This document shows positions 1 to 5,642 of a stretch of DNA of 9,088 bases, in pieces. The stretch comes from JBBDWZ01 sp050732575. Its GTDB lineage: Bacteria > Gemmatimonadota > Gemmatimonadetes > Longimicrobiales > RSA9. The position numbers and the translations under genes are program-made. The stretch lies in contig JBOHRF010000204.1 of NCBI GenBank assembly GCA_050732575.1, forward strand, positions 1 to 9,088, written 5' to 3'. The notes beneath the pieces are model-generated. The model had not been told where the DNA came from. It did not search any database and saw only the letters and a list, made by a program, of their open reading frames with translations. How positions within the stretch are numbered: position 1 is the first letter of the stretch; the number at the start of each line of letters is the position of its first letter.

Positions 1-185
1 GCCTGGCCCTGGCCGCACTCGTCTCTCGTATGCTCGCCATCATCCTGTTCGACGTGCAGCCCCGCGACCCATTTGTATTCGGCACCATCATACTGGTACT
101 CGTAATGACCGCGCTGCTGGCCTGCTTCATTCCCGCGCGTCGTGCTACCGCCGTGCACCCGCTGGAGGCGCTGCGCTCAGAGTAA
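1..185 (+). CDS. ABC transporter permease, C-terminal end (MacB/ADOP-like, FtsX family), partial
   Basis: The frame is open from the window edge (first full codon at 3) to TAA at 183-185, giving about 60 residues of C-terminus. It shows a hydrophobic segment (GTIILVLVMTALLACFIPA) and then PARRATAVHPLEALRSE. The A-R-R-A-x-x-x-x-P-x-x-A-L-R-x-E ending is the hallmark of FtsX-like permease domains in MacB-type and acidobacterial ADOP permeases. These inner-membrane proteins work with an ATPase in export or in mechanical coupling, not uptake. The start, substrate and partner genes lie outside the window. No classical terminator follows, but a long inverted repeat begins 35 bp downstream. Confidence 0.88.
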   Translation, partial: LALAALVSRMLAIILFDVQPRDPFVFGTIILVLVMTALLACFIPARRATAVHPLEALRSE

Positions 186-220
186 CCAGCGGTCAGTAAT
201 CCATTACGTTCTCACTCTCG

Positions 221-268
221 TTCACGTTTTCGCTCACGGTTTTTTACGGCCGTGAACGAAAACGTGAA
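221..268. repeat. 19-bp inverted repeat with T-rich loop, downstream of the permease gene
   Basis: The left arm 221-239 and right arm 250-268 are reverse complements at 18 of 19 positions; the only mismatch is at 233 (C opposite A256). The 10-nt loop (240-249) contains six T. Pairing can extend outward through CTCT at 215-218 and AGAG at 271-274 after two mismatches. It could fold in RNA and act as a bidirectional terminator or mRNA 3'-end stabiliser for the permease gene, but the right arm is not followed by a T run. CG dinucleotides recur every 6 nt in both arms, so it may be a folded copy of the hexamer-phased intergenic repeat also seen near 6240. Confidence 0.7.
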
Positions 269-382
269 GTAGAGTCGAGTCGAGGCGCTGTGGTGTTAGG
301 TTGAGCGTAGCCGGGGCTCCCGGTTTCCTGAGGGAGTGCCTCAATAGCTCAGCCATGACTCAGTTTCCTCGACCCGCTCATC

Positions 383-415
<33 letters not shown>

Positions 416-452
416 TCCGACTGGTGCTGTTTTCCGACAAGGCATGCGAGGT

Positions 453-590
453 TCAACGGGCGCGTCGTGCCTGCAGGCAGACCAGACCCAGCGTCTGATG
501 CAGATACGCCCATGTGAAACGACGCGTCCCCCGCGCAGGGACTTTGTGACGGCGCACCAGAAATGCACGCAGATGATCGAAGGCGTGGCG
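453..590 (-). pseudogene. ltrA: Group II intron reverse transcriptase/maturase, C-terminal fragment
   Basis: The minus-strand frame ending at TGA (453-455) encodes a C-terminal peptide containing HAFDHLRAFLVRRHKVPARG, then TRRFTWAYLHQTLGLVCLQ. The pattern L-R-x-[WF]-L-x-x-[RK]-H-K-V-x-x-R-G-T-R-R-F, then Y-L-x-x-T-L-G-L, is the usual end of bacterial group II intron-encoded proteins, downstream of the maturase (X) domain. Only about 45 of the roughly 400-500 residues remain. The open frame continues upstream on the minus strand to 809, but that part is the antisense of the ICMT gene and shows no maturase similarity. The stop lies 37 nt before domain V, as expected for an ORF in domain IV. Confidence 0.78.
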
Positions 591-868
591 ATCACGAGTT
601 GGTGATGCACGGGCCCTACCGTTATGTGCGACATCCCATGTATTCCGCGCTGGTGCTATTGTTTGCGGGAATGTTTCTGTTGACGCGCAGTGTGTTGGTG
701 GCAGTTTCGAGCGGAATAGCGCTGTATGGATTGCTGGTCGTACGGACGCCGCGGGAAGAGCAACAGCTGGTGGAGCGGTTTGGCGCAGGCTACGAAGCGT
801 ACCGAGCAAGCACGGGTTGGCTCTGGCCGAAGTTGGGGACGCGATCTCCCGCGCGTGTAGCGCGCTGA
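587..868 (+). pseudogene. Isoprenylcysteine carboxyl methyltransferase (ICMT) family protein, 5'-truncated
   Basis: The frame encodes a family-typical C-terminal half: H-E-L-V-x-x-GPYRYVRHPMYSA (the signature RHP-x-Y motif of ICMT/PEMT-like methyltransferases, part of the S-adenosylmethionine site), two hydrophobic segments, and the closing EEQQLVERFGAGYEAYRAST, where E-E-x-x-L-x-x-x-F-G-x-x-Y-x-x-Y is conserved. Full proteins usually have about 150-220 residues with further N-terminal membrane helices; here only about 93 are left. Upstream of about 587 the DNA belongs to an antisense group II intron fragment, and no ICMT N-terminus is found before it. An ATG at 563 would start a 101-residue chimaera with eight intron-derived residues, so a small product cannot be excluded, but loss of function is more likely. 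Confidence 0.78.
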
Positions 869-902
869 AGCGCGGCCGGGTTGCGCGAAAGGTGAATCTG
901 CC

Positions 903-1583
903 ATGTTTGCAAAGTTGTTTTTGCTGGGCGTTTGTCTTGGCAGTGTGTCACAGGTGCAGGCGCAAGGAATTGGCAGGCCACCGCTGTTCGATGCGGTGCC
1001 CGGCGGGACGCGACTCACGGTGCAGTTAGAAGGTGCGGTGAATTTCGATGAGAATGCACCGTGGTCGGGCTCGACGGGAGTTCGTGTGCGTCGCGATTGG
1101 AGGCACGTGGGTGTTGCCTCAGGCGCCGGGCTATTGGCGGCGCGTGAACCCGGATATGTGTTGTCGTTGTCGGGTCAATACAACCCGGAGCCTTACGTTC
1201 TGATCGACGGCGCAGAACGCGCGTTGTGGCTGAGCGGCGGTCCCATTGTGGATCTTGTGCGCGCGGCCAACGAACCGTTGGGCCGGCAATATTCGATTGC
1301 CGCAGCGCTGGGTGTGGTTGCGATGCTCGGACTGCCGGGTTTCAACCTGGAGCTTGCGGCGGCGCCACGTTACGAGGTTCGTTTCGTGGCGACCGACGAT
1401 CGATCGGAGCGAGACGCGACCTGGGGAGTGCAGACAGGTGTAGTGGTCGGTGTTGCGCAGTTCGTCCAGTTGCTGTTCCAGCTGGACTGGTCGAGTCAGG
1501 GCGTACGAGCCGTCGGACCGCTCGACGCGGACGGCACCTGGACATTTGGATTGGGCCTGCGCACGCGTTTGCCAACAGGATAA
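903..1583 (+). CDS. Exported beta-rich protein, probable outer-membrane beta-barrel-like, unknown function
   Basis: This is a 226-residue protein. It begins with a clear signal peptide (MFAKLFLLGVCLGSVSQVQA, cleavage after VQA at residue 20). The mature part alternates polar and hydrophobic residues in many short strands (for example TRLTVQLEGAVNF, YVLSLSGQYN, AALGVVAMLGLPGFNLELAA, ATWGVQTGVVVGVAQFVQLLFQL) and ends in WTFGLGLRTRLP, as in small porin-like barrels. ATG 903 is supported by AAAGGTG at 888-894. It starts 34 bp after the ICMT remnant and is followed at 46 bp by the propeller gene, possibly in one transcript. It resembles the barrel part of the protein at 4561 in general style but has no E-set domain. 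I do not recognise a family. Confidence 0.75.
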   Translation: MFAKLFLLGVCLGSVSQVQAQGIGRPPLFDAVPGGTRLTVQLEGAVNFDENAPWSGSTGVRVRRDWRHVGVASGAGLLAAREPGYVLSLSGQYNPEPYVLIDGAERALWLSGGPIVDLVRAANEPLGRQYSIAAALGVVAMLGLPGFNLELAAAPRYEVRFVATDDRSERDATWGVQTGVVVGVAQFVQLLFQLDWSSQGVRAVGPLDADGTWTFGLGLRTRLPTG

Positions 1584-1629
1584 CGACTACGCAGCCGCTG
1601 GTTTTCAAGCGAGTGAATCGGGAAGAGGC

Positions 1630-2658
1630 ATGTTGCACGGCGATGAATTGCGGCTGGTGACCGATGTGCCAGGTCAGCTGGCCATCCTGCGCCAATCGAT
1701 CAAACAGAATATCAAGCTGGATACGCGGCCCGGGTTCTCGGACCGGCTCGAGTACACCATTGATCGCGCCAATGCGAGCGGGAACGAGAACCACTTCCAG
1801 GGTTTGGCTGTGTTGCCCGATGGCGTGCACTACGTAGCCAGTGGATCCAACTGGAAGACGGGTCGAGGCGATGTGTTTGCCTTCCGCATTGAAGCCGGTG
1901 CCCGTGCCGGAGTCAGCCTGTTGACGCGCAGTCTGGATTTTCCGTTCTGGCACACAGGCGGCATCGACTGCTGGAGCGATCTGGTAGTAGTGCCGGCCGA
2001 GCGTCCTCGTTTCGGTCGCGATTTCCCCGGACGTTTTGCCGGTCGTGCCAATCCGCCTGAAAGCGCAACCGACGATTCCGCGATTTACTTTCTCCAGGGC
2101 GCAACACTGGAGGTGCAACCCCCACCGCTGCGCATCACGCGACCGGGTGTGCTCGCCACCAGCGCGGGCCTGACGCGCCTGCACGACGGCCGTTTCCTCA
2201 CCATCGTCCTGGCGCAAACCGAGCCCGGCCGCGTGCTCGTCGATGCCTACATCTCGCTCAGCACGGCGCTGCACGAAGGCTTCCCCGGTGCGCCGGTCTG
2301 GAGCGAACAGGTGCCCATCACGACGCTCGACCATTATCAATCGATATCACTACACACGGACGAGAGCGGTGTTGTTTTTCTGGTGGGTCTGGCCGGTGAG
2401 TCCAGAGCGAGAATCGATGCGTTCCAGTTGGGCTCGGCGCTAAGTCCTCCGTCGTCATGGACTCGCTTTGAATCCATTACGGTAAATGTAGGACCGGCGG
2501 ACTGTAGTGCCGGTGGCTGTGTGGCGGCCCTGGAGGGCGCCCTTCGGCTGGCCGCCATCGCCAAGTTTCGTGCGGTCAAATCGAAACAGCTCGTGCTGAC
2601 CCGGTTCGCTCCTCCGCTGCTAGCCTTTGCGCCCATCCCGCTTACTCCAGTCGGGTAA
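1630..2658 (+). CDS. Probable beta-propeller protein of unknown function
   Basis: 342 residues from ATG 1630. In-frame codons continue upstream to 1450, but they lie inside the preceding gene and read as low-complexity shadow, so the start after GGGAAGAGG is preferred although the spacing is short. No signal peptide or membrane segment is seen. Three spaced copies of H-x-[QG]-[GS]-[IL] occur: HFQGL (residue 55), HTGGI (108) and HYQSI (235). Each leads into strand-like segments (VLPDGVHYVASGS, SDLVVVPAE, SGVVFLVG). A CSAGGC motif lies at 292-297. This matches my memory of a family of bacterial propeller-like proteins with HPGGIQ and YQ-type repeats, but I cannot name a function. The real C-terminus appears near residues 330-342, since the last strand after CSAGGC is present. 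Confidence 0.72.
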   Translation: MLHGDELRLVTDVPGQLAILRQSIKQNIKLDTRPGFSDRLEYTIDRANASGNENHFQGLAVLPDGVHYVASGSNWKTGRGDVFAFRIEAGARAGVSLLTRSLDFPFWHTGGIDCWSDLVVVPAERPRFGRDFPGRFAGRANPPESATDDSAIYFLQGATLEVQPPPLRITRPGVLATSAGLTRLHDGRFLTIVLAQTEPGRVLVDAYISLSTALHEGFPGAPVWSEQVPITTLDHYQSISLHTDESGVVFLVGLAGESRARIDAFQLGSALSPPSSWTRFESITVNVGPADCSAGGCVAALEGALRLAAIAKFRAVKSKQLVLTRFAPPLLAFAPIPLTPVG

Positions 2659-2875
2659 GCGCGTCTTCGAATGACTTGCGAGCCATCGATCGTTATCTGC
2701 GCGACGTGCCCGCCGTAGTCAACGATCCTGGGCCGTCCATCCAGGCCGGGAAGCGTTAGCGTGACGCGTGACGCGTCCCCGCAGAGGCCCTCCCGGGCGA
2801 GAGGACCTTTTCCGGCGGTCGCGCTCTACCAAATCGTCAGGTGACGCGGTCATTCACTCATTGAGTCTTTAAAAC
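2659..2875. other. Intergenic region upstream of the sigma-factor operon
   Basis: This 217-bp stretch holds no complete gene. The first ~100 bases contain a coding-like reading in a frame different from the upstream gene (2673-2759). Then comes the direct repeat GTGACGC-GTGACGC (2761-2774), echoed at 2841-2847. Just before the sigma gene is the 11-bp palindrome ACTCA-T-TGAGT. No convincing terminator or sigma70 promoter is visible. Since the downstream operon begins with an ECF sigma gene, an autoregulated ECF promoter is expected here, but I could not identify a GGAAC-type -35 with a properly spaced -10. Confidence 0.5.
2856..2866. promoter_or_regulatory. Perfect 11-bp palindrome 10 bp upstream of the sigma-factor start, possible operator
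   Basis: ACTCA and TGAGT flank a single central T, ending nine bases before the GTG start of the sigma gene. This is the region where a repressor or sigma-dependent promoter element could act, and it takes the place where a Shine-Dalgarno sequence would be expected. An 11-bp palindrome can arise by chance, so the regulatory role is only suggested by its position. Confidence 0.3.
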
Positions 2876-3421
2876 GTGGAGACACCCGACGCGGTGCTGG
2901 TGCAGCAGGCGCAGGCCGGCGAGGCGGCGGCGTTCGATGTGCTGGTGCACCGGTATTACGCAATGACTCTGCGATACGCCTGGCGGCAGCTGGGCAATCG
3001 CGAGGATGCGGAAGAAGTCGTACAGGATGCATTCGTACGCGCGTACCGGTCGCTCCGGGGTTGTCATGAGCCAGCCCGTTTTCGCGGCTGGTTGTTCACG
3101 ATCCTGATCAACCGTTGTCGAACCCATGCAGCACGTAATCGTCGTCGTTTTTTGCTGTTCGATCGCTGGCGGGAGCGCGAGCAGCCGGCGGTGGCCAGTC
3201 CACCGCACGAGCTGCGGCTGGATGGCGAGCAGGAAGTAGCACGTGCAGTGGCCGCACTGTCGCCGCGCCTGCGTGAGGCGTTTCTGTTGAAATACATCGA
3301 AGAAATGAGCTACGAGGAAATGGCGGAGTCGACCGGTGTGGGCGTTTCCGCATTGAAGATGCGCGTGAAACGGGCCACGGATGCGCTGGCGACTCAACTA
3401 AAGAAGGAGACGCATGTCTGA
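2876..3421 (+). CDS. ECF-family RNA polymerase sigma factor
   Basis: 181 residues, a normal size for an extracytoplasmic-function sigma-70 factor. Region 2 spans about residues 20-91: FDVLVHRYY, then NREDAEEVVQDAFVRAYRSL (core RNA polymerase binding), then FRGWLFTILINRCRTHAARN (-10 recognition). A linker follows (about 92-120), then region 4 (about 124-176): ALSPRLREAFLLKYIEEMSY followed by the helix-turn-helix YEEMAESTGVGVSALKMRVKRA, which contacts the -35 element. The start is GTG at 2876, because an in-frame TAA at 2870-2872 prevents an earlier one and a DAVLVQQAQAGE-type N-terminus is standard. No Shine-Dalgarno is seen before it. The gene overlaps the next one by 8 nt, the usual arrangement of a sigma factor with its regulator. 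The target regulon is unknown; autoregulation of this operon is the simplest guess. Confidence 0.94.
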   Translation: METPDAVLVQQAQAGEAAAFDVLVHRYYAMTLRYAWRQLGNREDAEEVVQDAFVRAYRSLRGCHEPARFRGWLFTILINRCRTHAARNRRRFLLFDRWREREQPAVASPPHELRLDGEQEVARAVAALSPRLREAFLLKYIEEMSYEEMAESTGVGVSALKMRVKRATDALATQLKKETHV

Positions 3422-3941
3422 ACTGGATCCTCGCCTGGAAGGCCTGGTTGCGCGGCTGAAGATTGCGCCCGAGCCGAATGCGCAGGCCCTGGCCAGACTG
3501 CAGGTGGCATTGCGTCAGCGCGCGGACGCGCCACCGACGAGAGGCCGCATGCTGGTTCTCTCGCCGGCGCGCGCGGTGGCGTGGGCGCTGTCGATCGTGT
3601 TGGCCACCAGCGCGGTATGGCTATGGGCGGTACGAAACAGTCCCGGTCAAGGTGGCAGCCTGGCGACGGGAACGCCCGTCCAGTTCGTGTTTGTATCCGA
3701 GCACGCGCAACGGATCTCGCTGGTGGGCGACTTCAACGATTGGGACCCTGCGGCCACCCGCATGGCGCGCGGCGCGGGTGGTGTGTGGTGGGTGATCGTG
3801 CCACTCAGGCCCGGCCGTTTTGCCTATTCGTTCCTGGTGGATGACAAGGTCTGGCATTCCGATCCGGAAGCAACGGTTACAACCCACGATTTTGGGCGAC
3901 CAAGTTCCATAGTCTACGTGGCACAAGCGGAGAGTTTGTGA
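3414..3941 (+). CDS. Single-pass membrane protein with external CBM48/AMPK-type E-set domain; putative anti-sigma factor
   Basis: 175 residues in three parts. The short N-terminal cytoplasmic part (1-52) is charged and probably helical. A transmembrane helix follows (about 53-72, ending VWLWAV). The C-terminal domain (about 86-170) has the glycogen-binding/isoamylase N-terminal pattern: QRISLVGDFNDWDPAATRM, GGVWWVIVPLRPGRFAYSFL, KVWHSDPEA and DFGRPSSIVYV. The G-D-F-N-D-W-D-P motif (105-112) and the Trp at 124-125 and 147 match positions used by such E-set folds for glucan binding. It overlaps the sigma gene by 8 nt, with AAGGAG at 3404-3409, so it is translationally coupled and sits in the anti-sigma position. 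It lacks the HxxxCxxC zinc anti-sigma motif, so sigma binding by residues 1-52 is inferred. The ligand could be a glucan or another protein. Confidence 0.88.
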   Translation: MSELDPRLEGLVARLKIAPEPNAQALARLQVALRQRADAPPTRGRMLVLSPARAVAWALSIVLATSAVWLWAVRNSPGQGGSLATGTPVQFVFVSEHAQRISLVGDFNDWDPAATRMARGAGGVWWVIVPLRPGRFAYSFLVDDKVWHSDPEATVTTHDFGRPSSIVYVAQAESL

Positions 3942-4564
3942 TGAACCTGGTGCGTGTTCTGTTGATTGCGGCGGCAGCTGCCGGTGGTCTGACCGCGGCC
4001 GCGCGCGCGCAAGATGCGCGACTCATGCGCCGGCTCGAACCGAGCGCAGTGGCCGCGGTCACTGTGTTGGTTGATTCTGCGCAGCTGCAAGGACTGCCCG
4101 CCGAGCCATTGATTCAGAAAGCACTGGAAGGCGCGAGCAAGCAAGCATCGGCGGAGGCGATTCTAGCGGCGTTGCGCGCACTGCGTGTGCGACTCCTGGA
4201 AGCGCGCAGCGCGCTGGGTAATGCCAGCAACGGTGAGCTGGTGGCAGGCGCGGCCGCGCTGGATGCCGGCGCGCGCGCGGGCGATCTCAAACGCTTGCGG
4301 CCATACGCAAACGCGGCACACCTGACCAACGCGTTTCTCGGCCTGACGTTCCTGCTACAGCGAGGCGTAGCGCCGGACAATGCGACGAGTATTGTCGCGT
4401 CCATGCTGGACGCCAGACTGTCGGGATCCGATTTCACAAAACTGCAGCGCCTGGTCGACCAGGACATTCGTGCGGGTGCGCCACCGGCCGAAGCGGCCCG
4501 CGTGCGGTCGAAGGCACTCATCCTTCATGGAGCGCGGTCGCGCGAAGAGGGAGGTGCTCCATGA
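3941..4564 (+). CDS. Exported alpha-helical protein of unknown function
   Basis: 207 residues from ATG 3941, which overlaps the previous stop as TGATG and has GGAG at 3929-3932; a GTG at 3938 would add one residue. The signal peptide is MNLVRVLLIAAAAAGGLTAA plus RA, with likely cleavage near ARA|QD at about residue 22. The mature part is rich in Ala, Leu and Arg and is predicted to be all helix: LEPSAVAAVTVLVDSAQLQG, then repeats of the type ALEGASKQASAEAILAALRA and LRVRLLEARSALG, then a second half with SIVASMLDARL and FTKLQRLVDQDI. It has no cysteines and no catalytic motif. It is translated in overlap with genes on both sides, so a periplasmic adaptor between the membrane E-set protein and the barrel/E-set protein is a reasonable guess. 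I do not recognise a named family. Confidence 0.82.
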   Translation: MNLVRVLLIAAAAAGGLTAAARAQDARLMRRLEPSAVAAVTVLVDSAQLQGLPAEPLIQKALEGASKQASAEAILAALRALRVRLLEARSALGNASNGELVAGAAALDAGARAGDLKRLRPYANAAHLTNAFLGLTFLLQRGVAPDNATSIVASMLDARLSGSDFTKLQRLVDQDIRAGAPPAEAARVRSKALILHGARSREEGGAP

Positions 4565-5628
4565 TGCGCGGCGTCGTGACCGTTTGCTTGTTGCTCGTGT
4601 CGAGCAGCGCATTGGCTCAACAAACCATGCCCGTCCCACCCTTGCCCAGCCTGAGCGAAATGCTGGGTCAGCCAGCCACGCTGAGCGTGATACCGAGTCT
4701 TGGCTGGATCAGTCCGGGCGCACGCTCCGCGTTGGATGCGCGACTCTTCTGGCCGGGCCGCGTAGATCGCGATTTCGTTGCGCAATTGGGACTGGAGTTT
4801 GGGGGTGCACGCTTCGATTTGCAGTCCTACGTGCGATCGGCTATCGATCTTCGCCTCATGCGCAAGTGGACAGGGTTTGCTCCCTGGCTGGGAGGTGCAG
4901 TGGGCGTGGGCGGCGGCGCTGGACCTCGAACCGTCTACCAGGTGAGTGCAGGCGGTGAAAGCGGGATGCTTGGCTTGGCCGTGCGCACCAGCTGGTTTGA
5001 TGGTGTACCCGCGCCGCGTGACTCGATAGCGACTCCGGCCGAATCGAACGTTGCCCTGAGGCGGCGTCATACCGATGCGGAGTTGACAGCCACACACCGG
5101 CTGGGACCAGTTCTGACATCGCTCACAGCCGGGAGTCGCTTCGGCAGCTACCAAACACAGCGCAGTTGGGCATTCGGCACGATCACCATCCCGGTGCGTG
5201 ATCGCGTGGGAATTTCATTGGCGAGTGGCTGGCGGCCGGAACAACCCGAGCGCGCCCAACCCGGCGGAGCCTTTGCTCAGATCTCACTGCGGTTTGATGT
5301 ACGATCGAACGAGCCGCGCCGAACCTTGCCCGGCATGACCGGCGAGGAAGAACTGAGCCTTTCGGCCGCGCCACTGGCCACCGGTTTTCAGCTGCGGGTG
5401 AGGGCCAGGGCGGCGCAGTCCGTTCAACTGAAGGGCGACTTGAGCGATTGGGAAATCCGGGATTTCCGCCCGGCAACCGACGGATTCTGGGAACTGCAAA
5501 TCGAAGTACCGGCCGGCGTCTACAAGATCAACATCCGCATCGACGGTCGCGCATGGATGGTGCCCACCGGGATGATGGCAATTCCCGATGGCTTTGGCGG
5601 CACGGCCGGACTCTTGAACCTGTACTGA
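4561..5628 (+). CDS. Exported beta-barrel-like protein with C-terminal CBM48/AMPK-type E-set domain
   Basis: 355 residues. A signal peptide (MMRGVVTVCLLLVSSSALAQ, about 1-19) precedes a strand-rich region (about 35-255) resembling a small outer-membrane barrel: SALDARLFWPGRV, VAQLGLEFGGARFDLQSYV, APWLGGAVGVGGG, ELTATHRLGPVLTSLTAGS, DRVGISLASGW and GGAFAQISLRFDV. The C-terminal ~91 residues (265-355) are a second E-set domain: VQLKGDLSDWEIRDFRP, DGFWELQIEVPAGVYKINI, DGRAWMVP and IPDGFGGTAGLLNLY. These line up element by element with the domain of the protein at 3414, although GDFNDWDP is reduced to GDLSDWEI. ATG 4561 overlaps the previous stop by 4 nt, preceded by AGGGAGG (4548-4554). If it is a barrel, the E-set domain would lie in the periplasm or at the surface. 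The barrel assignment is from strand pattern only. Confidence 0.82.
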   Translation: MMRGVVTVCLLLVSSSALAQQTMPVPPLPSLSEMLGQPATLSVIPSLGWISPGARSALDARLFWPGRVDRDFVAQLGLEFGGARFDLQSYVRSAIDLRLMRKWTGFAPWLGGAVGVGGGAGPRTVYQVSAGGESGMLGLAVRTSWFDGVPAPRDSIATPAESNVALRRRHTDAELTATHRLGPVLTSLTAGSRFGSYQTQRSWAFGTITIPVRDRVGISLASGWRPEQPERAQPGGAFAQISLRFDVRSNEPRRTLPGMTGEEELSLSAAPLATGFQLRVRARAAQSVQLKGDLSDWEIRDFRPATDGFWELQIEVPAGVYKINIRIDGRAWMVPTGMMAIPDGFGGTAGLLNLY

Positions 5629-5642
5629 ACCACGAGGCCATC

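Noticed and set aside
221..268. Classical Rho-independent terminator.
   Set aside because: The T run is in the loop and not after the stem; a termination role is possible but not of the standard form.
1450..1629. N-terminal extension of the propeller gene by 60 codons.
   Set aside because: It lies wholly or mostly within the gene at 903-1583 in another frame and is Ser/Arg/Cys-rich low-complexity sequence; the overlap would be 134 nt.
1342..2340. A 332-codon open frame on the minus strand.
   Set aside because: It runs antisense to two plus-strand genes whose products have a signal peptide or recurring motifs; the minus reading has neither, and it spans the boundary between them. It is a GC-rich shadow frame.
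4525..5154. A 209-codon minus-strand frame opposite the barrel/E-set gene.
   Set aside because: It has no domain or export signal and is antisense to a well-supported gene.
5448..5642. N-terminal extension of the lipoprotein gene by 65 codons.
   Set aside because: It overlaps the conserved E-set domain of the preceding gene and would bury the lipoprotein signal inside the protein.
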